DNA of 64,000 nt from Stenopsyche tienmushanensis (taxonomy: Eukaryota > Arthropoda > Insecta > Trichoptera > Stenopsychidae), in contig WACJ01000335.1 of the NCBI GenBank assembly GCA_008973525.1, positions 186,001-250,000 on the forward strand, read 5' to 3'. Positions 11,561 to 24,605 of the stretch are shown here, piece by piece. Positions within the stretch are counted from its first letter, which is position 1; each line of letters starts with the position of its first letter. Both the position numbers and the translations under genes were made by a program. The notes beneath the pieces are model-generated. The model saw nothing but the letters and a program-made list of their open reading frames with translations. It was not told where the DNA came from and ran no database searches.

Positions 11561-11960
11561 TTAACCCTTTGATGAATGATACTTAACGTCATGACCGCGC
11601 AGCGTGAATAAAGCTTGTATATTAATAAATGAACCTTAACACTGTTGATATTGTTGGGCCTCATAATAGCATTTAAATAGAATTTTGTTACTGCGCTGAA
11701 TTTTAAGTATATATTTGATTTATGTGGCTTTATTTATTATGATTCTAAGACAACGAACGATCTGATGGCTTTCCAATGGATACGGACAAATTCATTATAA
11801 TTTTAATGTTTATTTTGTCGTCATCGATTGATAATTGATTTGATGGCTTTTTATTTTGTGTCTTTCAAATATTGTATTCTTTAATAGAAATACAAGTGAT
11901 TATTTGTGTTCGTAAAACTCGGTCGAAAATTTAATTGAATTGTGACAAAAGATTAAAGAG
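11561..11960 (+). mobile_element. TTAA-family element, copy 2
   Basis: TTAA then CCCTTTGATGAATGAT, the core CCGCGCAGCGTGAATAAAGC, then TGTTGATATTGTTGGGCCTC. Downstream, 11870-11960 matches 35565-35675 (AATACAAGTGATTATTTGTG; GTGACAAAAGATTAAAGAGA), so the family also has a longer internal region. Confidence 0.65.
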
Positions 11961-12079
11961 ATCGTAAATGCATTACATTAGAAATAATTATTTGAAAAAA
12001 TAATGATATTGAAATTGAACGCGCTGTGGATGCAATATATTAAATAATATTATAATATATGTTTTAAAATAATGTACAA

Positions 12080-12586
12080 ACAAGTCCCAAAAGTACCCGA
12101 CTTAACTTATAGATAGCGGTTACTGTTTTTAAAAAATACTGTGATAAAAAGTGTCTAGACGCTACATTGCTTCCGCTAAACGCCCTAAAAGAAGACGGAG
12201 TGGCCACAAAGATTGTATATCCAATCGGTCCGCTTTTCGGACCGCTGATATGACGAATGCGCGCCACGCGATCGGATGTCATACTTGAACTATAATGTCT
12301 ACAGAACGATTACAAACTCTCATCGTGAAACGAAGTTGTCCGAAGAAGACTGATTGGTTGGGTTGTTTAAATTTTACAATGTTTAAGCGATAACGAAGAA
12401 AAGAGGAATTAGACAACTTAGTGTATGTTATGAGTCGATGAGTGTTAGTTCATGTAAAGTAGAATGGTCGAGTAAAATAAAAACCATGCGCAACTCTCGA
12501 CCGGGTCGTTATTCTGCGTTTTGCGCCTCAAGCCTAGTTGCACCCGTGGCGGGCGCCTTCTTTGCCACGCTCTTACTACGGCCCTG
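12080..12586 (-). mobile_element. hAT-like MITE, left-truncated copy
   Basis: Reading from 12586 downwards, the end CAGGGCCGTAGTAAGAG starts the element. Then come the GCGCAAAACGCAGAATAA block, TTTATTTTACTCGACCATTC, the TTCTTCGGACAACTTCG block, and the 7-bp-stem hairpin CGGTCCGCTTTTCGGACCG at about 12227. The family's other end (CAGAGCCGCAATGAAG) is absent here. Confidence 0.75.
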
Positions 12587-14528
12587 GCTGTGAATTTGAA
12601 AATAGTCAGATGTGTAGGTCTTTTGGCCTAGGCCAAAACTCGATATTAAAGACCACCCAGGTATTTTAACTCGTTCGTCGCTGCGTCTACCGTATATGGT
12701 GGACGGATGTTCCCCCGAACGGACCCCGTCACGTAATTTCGTTGGACGTTTTCTTTCTCCGTTTAAGCTTTCCTTTACTATGGTATATTTACTACACAGG
12801 GAAAGGTTAACCTTTCCCATACGAATTAACAACATATTTAATCTCTCTTTTGTCTTTCTGCCTCACTCTTACGTATTTTTATAACGATTTATAAATTTTA
12901 ACTTTACGAACGTCTTTCTATAATGTATTCCAGATGACAACTGTCTAAATATCTTTCGATATCGGCCTCGAAACTTGCATTCCTATCTTTGTCTTCCTAG
13001 CTTCCTTCTGTTATCGAATTTGTGCCCCGTGAGAAACCGATTCACGATTGGCGACGAGTGTGTTAAATATCGGTTAGCTTTCTTTGGAATGTAATGAAAA
13101 ACTACTGAGGATGGCTATAATGATGTCAACGGAAGCTTATTCTCGGCGTGTTCCATTATTTATCTACTCATGAGATTTATATAAAAATCGTCTTAGATCT
13201 CAATCGATTTTATTGAATTTTCTCTTTTTGTTTGCTTTATATTTCAGTGAAATCTTTTATCTGTGTCCTTGGCGGGTCACCTTATCTTGGTTGATAACAC
13301 AAGGACAATTTATTTGAATCGACGATCATATGGTCTTGTTGATTCGATTTTATATCACACTGTAATCAAATAAGTAAGAAATTATAGTAGCAAGCGATGA
13401 AAGTTGTCAGATAGGCGCGTGACGTGCGCGCGCATCCAAATAAAATCTCAACGCTTTTTATTCGGGTGCATTTGAAAATTTGGCGAATCTATTTTAAATG
13501 CGGTCGTCTAAAAATATCGGATGATTCTGTTAATTTTCGGCGATAGCGGCGATAAGCTACTATTTTTGCGATTCAAAAAACGACGATGCTTCGTTGTATC
13601 GTTGTTTTTCATCGGCAGCGTCACATTCGACGTCGATATTATATTATGTATATTACAAAACACGAACAATCCACAGCTGACGACGCATTGTGAAATCAAA
13701 CAAGGTCGATCAGCGTTTTCATTGAAAACGTACGTATTAGCATACATTGAAGAATTTATTTGTCGTTCTTTGTTTTTGATATACATTGATTGGGTTTCGA
13801 TGTTGCTAAATGCAGATTTACACTGTAGACTTGAACATGGACGTTAGACGATCTTGAACCGGCATTCGGTCGTCGCACCTAAAATCGTGAGATCAGAGAT
13901 AGGCGAAAGGAAGAGTGGAATCATTACGCAACCGATTCACTATCGATATAAAAAAATCGCCCGAATTTGGATGCAAATCGAAACCAGTTCGCATGTTGTA
14001 CATCGAAAAAGCTGGTATGTCAACGCATTGAACGGTTTCGCAAGTAACGAACAGAGAGTATGGGCAATCGAGCAGGACAGGGGTGAATCAACCGTGCACG
14101 TAATGATCGTCCGTGTCATTGCACCATGTTTTTCCATGATCTTTAAGGATATTTTGATGCAATATGCATGTGGTGTGTCATCGGTTAACTCGACTGAGTT
14201 TTCTGACATTGCAAGAAAAAAATACTTTAATATGCAACCACATTTTTCCATCCGCGTTCGATAACGCGATAGTATGAAAAGTTTAAAACGTCCGGATTGC
14301 GTGTGGCAGATGGTATTTTTCCGAATTTATTCGTGAGATAAGCGTTGGCATTGTGCACGCAAAATATATGAAAAATTCTTAATTTGATACGAATTGAGGT
14401 CGAGAAAAATAAAATATGCGGACATTGTTACATGTAATTGGTCTTGGAATTGACGTGTTTCTATTTGAGCCGATCGGAATGGCGTCGGTGCTGATATTAC
14501 TACAGCATATCATCGATGCATCTTCAAG
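12587..14528. other. Intergenic DNA with an unrecognised 136-codon frame
   Basis: The plus frame at 13854-14264 is the longest in this gap and overlaps a 103-codon frame on the other strand. Neither shows a domain, signal peptide or clear codon bias. CpG richness lowers stop frequency here, so both may be chance. Confidence 0.3.
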
Positions 14529-15133
14529 CAGAGTTGTAACAAGGGGGTGGCAAAGCAGGCACCCGCCACGTGGCGGGCGTAACTGGGCTTGGGGCGCAAA
14601 ACGCAGAACACTAACCCGATCGAGAATTGCGCATGGTTTTTATTTTACTTGACCATTCTACTTTTCACGAATCAACACTGACTGACTCAGTCCGTTTTTA
14701 GTAGTTAATTTATATACTAAGTTGTTTAATTCCTCTTTTCTTCGTTATCACATAAACATAATAAAGACAACAATATTTTCGACCAATTTTTAAATACAAA
14801 CAACCCACCCCATCAGTCTTCTTCGGACAACTTCGTTTTGTAATGAGAATTCGTAATTGTTCTGTAGGCATGTTCAGGTATGGCGTTCAATCGCGAGGCC
14901 CTTATTCGTCATGTCAACGGTCCGAAAAGTGGACCGTTTGGACACACAGTCCTTGTGGCCACTCTGTGCTCTTTTAAGACTTTTTGCGGCATTTTCTATA
15001 ATCTGTACAAGCATGGAAGTTGCATCAGAGGTTATCTATCTTACTAATTTATGCTGCTATCTTAGCTATTGTGGGGGGGAGGGGGTAAGTTAGATACTTG
15101 CCATGGGCGCTTCATATCCTCGTTACGGTTCTG
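14529..15133 (+). mobile_element. hAT-like MITE, complete copy (605 bp)
   Basis: Starts CAGAGTTGTAACAAGGG and ends with the complement of CAGAACCGTAACGAGG, giving imperfect terminal inverted repeats of the CAGRGCCGTAA type. The flanking octamers TCTTCAAG (14521-14528) and TCGTCAAG (15134-15141) match at 7 of 8 bases, the target duplication expected of hAT. Internal landmarks match the copies at 12080, 18492 and 34177. No transposase. Confidence 0.85.
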
Positions 15134-15904
15134 TCGTCAAGCCATCCTTGAAAACATTTTTGTTTTTGCTTATGTTGCATACAAACGAACATGCGCTTCC
15201 ATTATCGTTGATGACTCAACCTTTTACATACATATTTTGCGGAAAACTTGGACCATAGTTCTTGTTTTATTAGTCATCCTACGAACTTATTGAGTCGTGC
15301 GTTAGCAAATATCTGGCAATATAAGACACATCTGATTTATCTGGAACAGCGTTTAAATTTCAACATGTTTACGCGTAAAATATCTGCAATGAGCTTTGAC
15401 TAACTGGTCCCGCAGAAAATGTGTTAAAGGTAACAAATCTGGTATTGGGCCACCACATGAAAATCCTTTAACATAAAAAAAGTGAAAATACGGAGATCGC
15501 CTACATCCATCAATGGATATGGCACACGAAGAAGGCGAAGAAATAAATCAGGCTAAACCTGGGTCAAGATGATCGATCAGACATCCGAACTCCTAATCTG
15601 AAATGTTATTCTGCGATCTAAATTTAAACCCGAACCTTTATAATATAAATCCGGATATTGATCCACATAATCAACACTTGGTTTCGAACCATTCACACTC
15701 TGCTATTCTTAGTGGAGCCTTGGCCTCCAAAATATAAGCTTATTCGATTTAAATCTGATGGATACAAGGGCAACGTTGCGTCGAAATGAAACGAGAGACA
15801 TTCTTGCTGTGAAAATCTCTATTATTGCGTCTGTTTTGTTGATCTAATATAAATCTTATTGGATTTATATTCGGGCACTCGTTGTTTGAAATTATCGATG
15901 GAAC
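15134..15904. other. Intergenic DNA, nothing recognised
   Basis: No supported feature. Confidence 0.3.
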
Positions 15905-16146
15905 CTAGATAGAACTTGTCGTCCATACAAATCCAATTTCTCTCAGGACCGCGCAGCGTGAATTACGCTTGTATATTAATAAATGAGCCTTAACACTGTT
16001 CATCATCTGTTGATGATCGATGTGATGACTCTATTTTGTACTCTATGATGTGACGCAAGACACTCTCCATCTCTTTCTCCGATTCACTAATCTCTGCACT
16101 CAATGTGCTTTCTACGCATATGCGCGATTACTCATCAACGGGCTAA
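15905..16146 (+). mobile_element. TTAA-family element, copy 3, with right end
   Basis: Core CCGCGCAGCGTGAATTACGC near 15950, then GATGTGATGACTCTATTTTG, CCGATTCACTAATCTCTGCA, and the right terminal repeat GCGCGATTACTCATCAACGGG (16122-16142). That repeat is the inverse of the CCCTTTGATGAGTA left end. The flank is CTAA, one base from TTAA. Confidence 0.7.
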
Positions 16147-18491
16147 CTACTAAATGCTATTTTGCTAAATGTAACGACAGTTCAATATATGTCAAATCGT
16201 TATCGTCGTAATCGAATCTTTCTTAAAGTTATTAAATTAGAATGGCAACCTTCCGTCATTTAATCGATTCCTGATTGGCATCTGGTGATTCAGATTCTTG
16301 GTTGATCGACAGAGATCGATATTTATAAATTGGCTTGATGTAAGAATATTGACAGAGAATTGTGACAAAATATTTTCCGTTGCTGTTTTATATATACTCT
16401 TTAATAATCTTCACTTCCTGAAATGCTTAAGATCATCAATGCATGAGGGGAATCAAGATCTACGTTCTAAGGAAAGCATCTCAGATTATCTTCTCAGGAA
16501 TGTTTGCTGTCAATCAGCGATGTATAAACTGGCGAAGATTCCGTCCGCATGATTGTTGGGATCCATTCGTCTTCTTTTGGACTTCGCGGATGTCTATTTT
16601 GGACTTACGAGCGAAATTGTTGCGTGCGGCTGCAAAACACATTGTAATAATCGTAAATTGTGCGTTGCCAGCATAATAAATGCTTCGGTCCATGGCCACA
16701 TTCTTGGATAGCGTCTTTTCGTTCTATTTAATAGAGAGTGCTTAACCGTCTGCGACGTAATTGCTAGACTTTCCAGATATCATAACGTCCTAGTTGTGTC
16801 ACATTGCGATTTTGATCAACGGCGCTCGCGATCCACCATTTCGCCTTATTTAGCCAGTGTGTGGATTTTTTCCACGATGGCCATGACGTTAAAAATAGTG
16901 TGAATCAATATTGTATTTTTGCGTTGTTTATTTTAAAATCTGGCGAGTGCTTCATTATGGTCAACCCACTAATTCGTTGCATACGACCGTGAACTCTTCG
17001 CCGATCATCTGATGATTCGCAGTTCCTTATCGATCATGCTATTCCGATAAAAGATAATCAAATATTTATTTAAGCTGTATTTGTGTAATATACAATAAAA
17101 TAGGCTTGCTGTTAGTGTAGCGGTTGCTTTATGCTACTTATAAACACACATACAGTACAGGCGGCGCGGCGCATGCGCGTCTATAATGTATGCAAAGAAA
17201 ACACCACAAACGATTATCCCTGTCTTTTCTGACGATTAACTGCCGGTTGGGGTGTCTTTTTCTTGACGTCCAAGCCAATTTGCTATAACGCCCCCATACA
17301 TCCTATATTTAAAAAAGGACTTGTCCTATTGTTTTGACAAGAGAAATAATTTCAAATGAAGCCCAGTTAGAAGAGTTTCTGCACAATCCACTTTATACAC
17401 ATGTCCTATAGATTTTTATGAAACCGGTATTTGAAACTACTTCTTGTGTAATAAAGCGTTTATATCGCGGTAAGAACGCGTAGAGATGTAACTTTGACCT
17501 AATTTTTCTTATTTATCAGAATATTCAGCGCCTGACGAAGGAATGATCGAAAAATGTTTTGTCAGCGTGGTACCGTGATCGATCATTTTTTTTATACAAT
17601 ATATCATTCCAGCTTTGTAGATTTGTCGTGTCCAAAAATGTTCACTTTTATTGCATAGATATATTCAAAATATAATAGTGCTTTGGGCAATTGACCTAAA
17701 GTGCCCACATGACGATTCTTGGAATCCTGCATGATCCATGAAAGCAACTGCTTATGTTATTATACTCAAATATTGTACATATTTATTGTTGCCATATTCA
17801 ATAGTTTATGTGTGTTCAGATATTTATATTCTGTTCAGCTTATAATTACCATTTTCATGCATTGGAATTTTGATTTAACTAACGGTTTTGTTGCGATATC
17901 GCCATTATGTCAGCAAAATCTCGCTGTGTATAACGGTTTTCATTAATAAATGTTGTCACAGCAGCAATTTTCTCATATCTCATTCATAACATCATTTTTT
18001 TTAGTATCAACATGGTTTTCCCTTTGCATAAAGCTATTAATTCTATACATTAATTGGATTTAAAAGCAATGCCACCGTATGTATATATTAACACTTTTTG
18101 CACGCAATCTGGTGGCTTTTGGCGTACCATGGAAAAATAGTCACCGCTTCTGACAGTCGGAAAATTATCAAGAACAATTGGAAGCGAACAAGCTGTTGCA
18201 AGAATGGGCTATTATTGTATTCTATATTGTTTTTCCTTATAATATTAAAATACAGTCGAGTATCTTTTTATATAGTAGACGTGTTCCATATAATATTTTT
18301 GAAATATTAGGATACGTTTCATACTCAGACTACGACGAACGATTTGGTCAATTTAACCCGCTTGGTATTTTTGATCTGGTCGGAGAAGAGAAAAGAGAGA
18401 TCCTAACTGCGAGACTTTATGGTGACGAACCTCTCTGACGAATCTTCACCTTCTGGCAATGTAATTTGTTATTGAGCTTATGGTCTTTTAT
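16147..18491. other. Intergenic DNA, nothing recognised
   Basis: No conserved coding or repeat structure, apart from a CGAGACTTTATGGTGACGAA patch near 18410 that resembles 30130-30155. Confidence 0.35.
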
Positions 18492-19180
18492 CAGAGCCGC
18501 AATGAAGATATGAAGCGCCAGAGGCAAGTTGCAACCCCCCCTCCCCCCGAAATCCATTTTTTTAAATTCCGAGCCGTTTATTGGTCCCACTATTCGGGAC
18601 TATGACAGCCATCTCGACAAAAGTGAATAGCAAGGTGCAAAAATTGAATTTAATATCCGCATAATATCTGCAAGGATAAGCTCATTATCAACTTCGACTG
18701 GCCACATGGGTTCTTACCAGGCTTAAAATTTTGAAAAACATGCCAAGATAGCAGCATACGTTAGTAAGATAAATAAATATATAGTTTTTATTAGTGGAGG
18801 ATTTATTAGTAAGTCGCGGCATTTGGCGCAAGCCAACTATGTAAGTTAGCATCAAAGGGGGCTTTCGTAATAGTACATATTGTAGAAGGCCCCTGGGTAT
18901 GAATTTATCCTCAAAAATGCCGCTAAAAGAGGACGCAGTGGTCATGAGATCAGTGTGTGTCCAACTGGTCCGCTTTTCCGATCGCTGACATGACGAATGA
19001 ACACATCGCTATCGGACGCCTTATCCGAACATGTCTACAGAATGATTACGAACACTCATTACAAAACGAAGTTATCCGAAGAAGACTGATCGGGTGGGTT
19101 GTTTAAATTGTGTTTTGCGCCCCAAACCCAGTTGCGCTCGTGGTGGGCGCCTGCTTTGCCAGCCTCTTATTACGGTCCTG
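18492..19180 (-). mobile_element. hAT-like MITE, complete copy (689 bp)
   Basis: Termini are CAGAGCCGCAATGAAG at 18492 and the complement of CAGGACCGTAATAAGAGG ending at 19180. The flanking octamers TCTTTTAT (18484-18491) and TATTTTAT (19181-19188) match at 7 of 8 bases. It has the family's poly-C/G tract near 18537 and the GGTCCGCTTTTCCGATCGCT relic of the internal hairpin. Opposite orientation to the copy at 14529. Confidence 0.85.
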
Positions 19181-21180
19181 TATTTTATTTGTAACAGATC
19201 GGGGGCTCTCTGTCGACTTCTTGAGCGCGTTGCTTTCGTCGTTACGATAATCTCCGATTGTCGCGTTGATCGGCTGCGGAGACCGCACCGGAGGGGTTAC
19301 TCGGAACGCAGGATGCTCCGTACCATTAGCTTCGATAATTGAGGATAATCTTCATAGAGCCTTTACGATGTGGACCAGAAACTATTGTCAGATTTTCAAC
19401 CAATTTTCGCACATTTTCACAGTGTCAAATTTCATGACATTTTGTCTTGCGTCGTTGACTTGTAGAAATACGCATGTGTGTGATCAAAGAAACGCGTTAT
19501 ATGGCAAGCAAAAGATAAGTTTACTGTTGTTTGCTCAATTGGTCTCTTTGATCTGGTATTTGTTAGAAGATTTCTAAACCTGACCAGTCTAGTCCATTGG
19601 CGGATATTTCTTGTCTATAAGTGTCTTTCTATTTATCCTTTTTTTTTGTCCGTCATCGCTGAATGTTCTTAGACGTGTGATTTTTGAACTGTTGAATATA
19701 ATCCAAAGTTTTCAATATGATATGCAATCAAAGGTGAACTTCATTCGGAAGTATTCCAAGCATTTGCTCATACATTTTTCAAGATAGTCATTCGTAAATA
19801 AACAGAAGTGGCAATCAAAATCGCGATTAAGACGCAATTTTACCACTGTTGTAGAGATAACGCAAAAATGTCGATTACGCTTCATGACTTAAAATTGAAC
19901 ACGCGGAAATTTTCGCTGCGTAGAAAGTGTGCCAAAATGCGAGGTCGTTGGATGACGACGACGACGACAACGACTTCTCCTTTGGCGAGGATTAGTTATA
20001 GCGGTGGAAACTCGTTCTTTTCATAACACCCACCGAGAAACCAATTATCAATCTCTAATCAAATCGATGAATTTATGCAGCACAATCCGACGAAAGTTGG
20101 AAATTTGATAAGTCGATAAGGATATTTATCGGCGAGAAAGGTCATCGTCGATTTCCCATTTAAATATCGCCGAAGACCCGTTTTTCAGCATACATTAAAG
20201 TGTTAAAAGGCCGGATATTGTGTCAGACGTTGAACTGCGAGAGGCAATAAAGAGCTGCTGATCAACAAGGAAATAATTCGTCATAAATAGAACTGGAACT
20301 ATCTGCTCTGAGGCAATACTTCGGACACCTGCAATTGCAAATCTCATTTTCGATACTTCAAACTGATGCCAACAGCAATCAGCAAGCATTGGTCTTATCT
20401 ACAACAATATCTTCCGCGATTAGAAGTTAAATAATACCTATTTTACATGTAAATATAAATCATTTCCTTTCTATTATGACCGGCGAATTCATCCGAAGGA
20501 GATCGTTCGACCAATTTAAATGATAATGATATTGGACATATGCAGAAATCATGGATGATTTGGTTTGCATGTTATTAAAGCTAGAAATCGAAAGCGAATT
20601 TATCAGCAAATAGAGGTTTTTATTCATACTTTAGGCGATGTTATTCTGATCTGAATGATAAATCCAATTGTCCAATATTTATGCAGCCAATTGAAGAGCT
20701 GTAAGACGACTATTTCATTCGGATGATATTTCAATAAAGCTATCGGCGTCCGTAGTAGACTTTGGACGGTCCGGTCTTTTCTTGTCCTGCAAAGTCTCGG
20801 TCACCTCGTGTCTTATAATGATATAATGCACCCCCTTGATGGAAATCTTCATATTTTATTTAGCAATTGTCCTGTTATTTAGCACATTTTGTTTGTATTA
20901 AAATTCGAGTTCATTGATCATGAATATATTGATATTTAACAATATATAAAACCGGTATGAAGTTATGGTGTTCAACTATGGATTTGCACTAATGCGACCT
21001 GACATAAATATTTCAACACGTAGTATTGAGCTCCCTAGTACGCCCATAATAGTGGCATCCACAAGTATCTTAAAATAGAAACTGTTGAGGAATATTACAA
21101 GGAAGTATGAGATCAAATTTCGCCAGCGTACTAATGTCGAGACTCCATAACTAAATTATAGTGGAATAAAAGTAGTAGAT
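19181..21180. other. Intergenic DNA with a short GAC microsatellite
   Basis: A run of GACGAC triplets at about 19953-19972. The rest shows chance frames only. Confidence 0.35.
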
Positions 21181-21184
21181 CAGT

Positions 21185-21900
21185 CCCGGGATCCCGAGTC
21201 CGGGATTTTAAATAGTTTAAGAAATAACATTATAAATTTGATCAATAAGTCGGGATCTGATTTTGGAATCCAGGCAATTTGCTGCTGAAAATGCACGCTC
21301 AGTCTCCACACTCGTTGGAGGTATCGTCATCAGATATTTAAATGCTGTTGAGTTGATGACTGCGTGAGCCTCAATTTTTGTATAACACCATCAATGCGAC
21401 TGATAAAATTTCTATCTGCTGAGACACGGACTAAAACTCGCAAAATTCCCGATTTCCCGACAAATTATTTATTTCCGTCGCTGCAGATGTATACTTGTAT
21501 ACTATAATACTTTGATGTGATACGTAATTATATTGCAGAGGAATACAAAAATTCTGAACACCCTATCTATTATATTTCATATCGATATTTCCATTATTAG
21601 AGTCGATGTGTAGTAAATACATCACCGGTAGGGAGAGGTTAATATAACAATTTGATATGTACTGTACATATGTATACATAGATTAGACAGTCATTGCCCC
21701 TAGGCGTCGCCTAAGCTCGCCAATTATTAGTTATGCCACTGTTTCCAAGCGTTCAGATTTCGGCGCAAATGTCTCGATTTATTAGCTTTCATCGTTTTGG
21801 TGAGGTGTACGGTTTTTGTTAGATAAAAATTTCAATCCCGAAATTTTTTGGATCTCGGGATTCATGAACACCTAAAACTGTCCGGGATCCGGGATACAAA
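21185..21900 (+). repeat. CCCGGGAT-ended dispersed repeat, copy 3 (near full length)
   Basis: Runs from TCAGTCCCGGGATCCCGAG to CTGTCCGGGATCCGGGAT, so both ends carry CCCGGGATCC-like sequence in inverse sense. It includes all family landmarks and the GTTATGCCACTGTTTCCAAG junction. About 715 bp; the best copy from which to define the family. Confidence 0.75.
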
Positions 21901-24132
21901 CTAAGCTCAAACATAAGGTCTCACATCGCCATTTTATACGCGGTTATCCGACCTTGTCTAATTCTCGTCGGCAATGATGGCTTAACAGTTGTAAATTTTA
22001 ATTATTTTTTGTTTACATTCTGCAAACATTGCTTTGGTGGGCTCGTTCTTTGTCCGACCAGTTCTTTGGTCCTCCACGAGACCAACCCACCATTGGTTAT
22101 CGAATAAACAGGTCGTGACGTCACCCCGCAAATACCGATTGACGTTTATGCTTTCTATCATATTTTGTTGTTTGCTTGTTGTGTCATAAGCACTTGAAGA
22201 TTGTTTGCAAATTCAAGGCCTCGGGTTTGTTTTGCAAAAATTGTAAGAGCCCACACATGTAAATCGCTTGGGAAGTCGCAACTAATTCGATAATCTTATC
22301 AGAGAGTTGACGTATTTCATAGCGTGATCGATAATGAAAGGTCAAAAAAAAATACTCACATTACTATTTAATATTTCCTACGTAAATAATCCGTCGCGAT
22401 AACGCATTCGATGCCATTTTTGGTCGCTTATTGTCCAAAATCGAATGTCCAATATGATTGTTTATTGTAAACGTACCTTGTTTTTATCGCGAGACAGTTC
22501 TATGAAAATTATTTGCGTTTTCCTCGTACACAATGATTGTATTTGTTATTCTTCCATTGTATTACATAGTATTAACTATAAACTCGTTGACATCAAATCA
22601 ATGATAAGGGCGGTTTGCATATCGATTACAATATTATCCCAATGATTTTAATGATGTTCAATGAATGAGCAACCAACGTATTAATACAATAGATATGAAA
22701 ATATTATGTTTTTGCGGATAACATCTCATTTTCTGTTATGACAGTCGTCACATGCTGTTTGTTAACGCCATAAGACTAATTCGGCGCGAGAGGTTTTTAT
22801 CTACACATGCAGTCATAGATGTGCTGCAGCGACGAAGGGATTGACGGTAACCGTGCGCGAAAGCGTTAATGTTATCCACGATGATGAAAATGAGCGTGTG
22901 CTTGCGTACGTATTATGTGAACTCTCACACCGCAGGCCACAGCGGCGATCGTGTCGAAATCACATTTTTAACATGTATCCATAAAGTGCCAAAAAAACTA
23001 GTCGTGTACAATATCATATAATTAAACAATAGTATTTATTGTAAAAACAACCATAATAAAAACAATCAAAGATTGATTTATTGATATTTTTAAATGAGTT
23101 ATATAAATATATATTATGTAAAATTATCTGATATTATTATGAAGATATATTGATATGTACAATCCAATTTTTTTTTGTCTGTTATCTGAATTTCATTTTT
23201 TTCATCTTAGATTTGTACTAAGCTCGATTGTATTTATGCTATAATTTACAATTATTTCAGCCTTATCCTCGGATTATTGAAGATCTATTCTATGCGTATG
23301 GACGATAAGACGCATAGAGCAAACGACGATAAGACTCATAATTGACATCAGAGCGTTTGTCTCCCTAACTTTTCTTTAGTTTTTGAAGATGATCAAACTT
23401 AATCTTACGCTCACAAACGCTAAAAATTAAAACCTAAAAGTGTCAATTCCTAGCTGTCTATTTAGGCCTCTTTTTTAACGAACAAAACAACCGTATTTGA
23501 TGGATGATAAATCAATCAATCATTTGGAGCAGTCAGTGGCCGTGAGAAATCGAGGACTTCTTTAGGTCATGATTCGCTTAGGTAGGCATATGATCAATTT
23601 TATTGCAACGGCTATCGGTTTCGTTCTGGGTTTGCCCGGGCTATGAAAGTCATTAACACATCTTATGCGGAGCCAATTTATTCAAATATTACACTTGTAG
23701 CAAGAATCTCCATGTTTTTCCGCGTGATTTTTTTTCTAATTTACAGATCGTTTAACTTTGGCTGCGAATTTGTTGCAATTTTAGACGTAACCGATTGTGT
23801 TGTTTCATATGTATCGAATGTTTCTTCTAATCGCCAATATCTGCTGACTAGATCAATAAACATAGTATTTCCCATTCAAATAAAGAGATTGCAGAATCCC
23901 GCGTACGACGAATGAGATCCAAGTCTCCGGCAAAAGAGGTGTTAAAATAAAAACATGGCACAGGATCTGTGTCGTCAAACCATAGTGGATGTCCATTATA
24001 TGACAATTATACACATGACTCGCCCGGCCTATGGCACACATGTTGAATCATCGTCCGTTATAGGCAATGAAATTGTATTTGCTGCATTAACCCTAATATA
24101 AATATCGCACAGAACTGAGCGATTCATCACTT
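21901..24132. other. Intergenic DNA, nothing recognised
   Basis: AT-rich. Short open frames lack motifs. Confidence 0.35.
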
Positions 24133-24315
24133 TTAACCGTTTGATTAGTGAGTTAATTTTAAAGCAAGTTAAACACAGATGCTTAAATAAGTATTCTTTC
24201 AGGATCGCGCAGCGTGAGTGAAGCTTGTATATCAATAAATGAACCTTAACACTGTCGATATTTTTGAACCCCATAATAGAATCGCTTTTGGTACCAGGCT
24301 GAGTTTTAAGTATAT
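24133..24315 (+). mobile_element. TTAA-family element, copy 4
   Basis: TTAA then CCGTTTGATTAGTGAG, core TCGCGCAGCGTGAGTGAAGC, AATAAATGAACCTTAACACT, and the CACTTTTGGTACC-like tail shared with the copies at 27300 and 43185. Confidence 0.7.
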
Positions 24316-24334
24316 AATTGATTCATGCGTACAC

Positions 24335-24415
24335 CATATGAAATGCTGAATCTCGTATCAATTATATTTCATATCGATATTCCTATTATTAGAGTCGAGT
24401 TGTAGTAAATACATC
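24335..24415 (+). repeat. CCCGGGAT-family fragment
   Basis: About 80 bases of the family interior (TATTTCATATCGATATTCC; GTAGTAAATACATCA), cut off directly by a mariner fragment. Confidence 0.6.
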
Positions 24416-24550
24416 ATGGTCCAAGAAATGGTAGACGAGGCACCCCGGAAATGTTGAAGAAAATCCACAAAATGGTATTGGATGACCATCCAGTGTAAGA
24501 TGAAACATGGGTCCATTTTACGTCTGAGTTCAAAGGAACAAGGACAAAGG
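24416..24550 (+). pseudogene. mariner transposase remnant with internal deletion
   Basis: One frame reads KIHKMVLDDHPV, a stop, then DETWVHFTSEFKGT. The first half is the linker after the mariner HTH and the second is the first catalytic Asp region (GDETWV). In an intact transposase these lie far apart, so the sequence between them has been lost. Confidence 0.65.
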
Positions 24551-24555
24551 ACACG

Positions 24556-24605
24556 AGATCTATATCCAATCGGTCCGCTTTTCGGACCGCTGATATGACG
24601 AATGA
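24556..24605 (-). repeat. hAT-like MITE core fragment with hairpin
   Basis: Fifty bases that match 12205-12260, including the intact hairpin CGGTCCGCTTTTCGGACCG and CTGATATGACGAATG. No other part of the MITE is present. Confidence 0.6.

Noticed and set aside
12001..12600. tRNA or snRNA gene suggested by the GGTCCG hairpin
   Set aside because: The hairpin belongs to a dispersed hAT-like MITE, and no cloverleaf or promoter element is present.
13854..14264. 136-codon plus-strand frame with an antisense partner
   Set aside because: No domain, no flanking gene signals, and both strands are open over the same stretch. More likely a chance frame.
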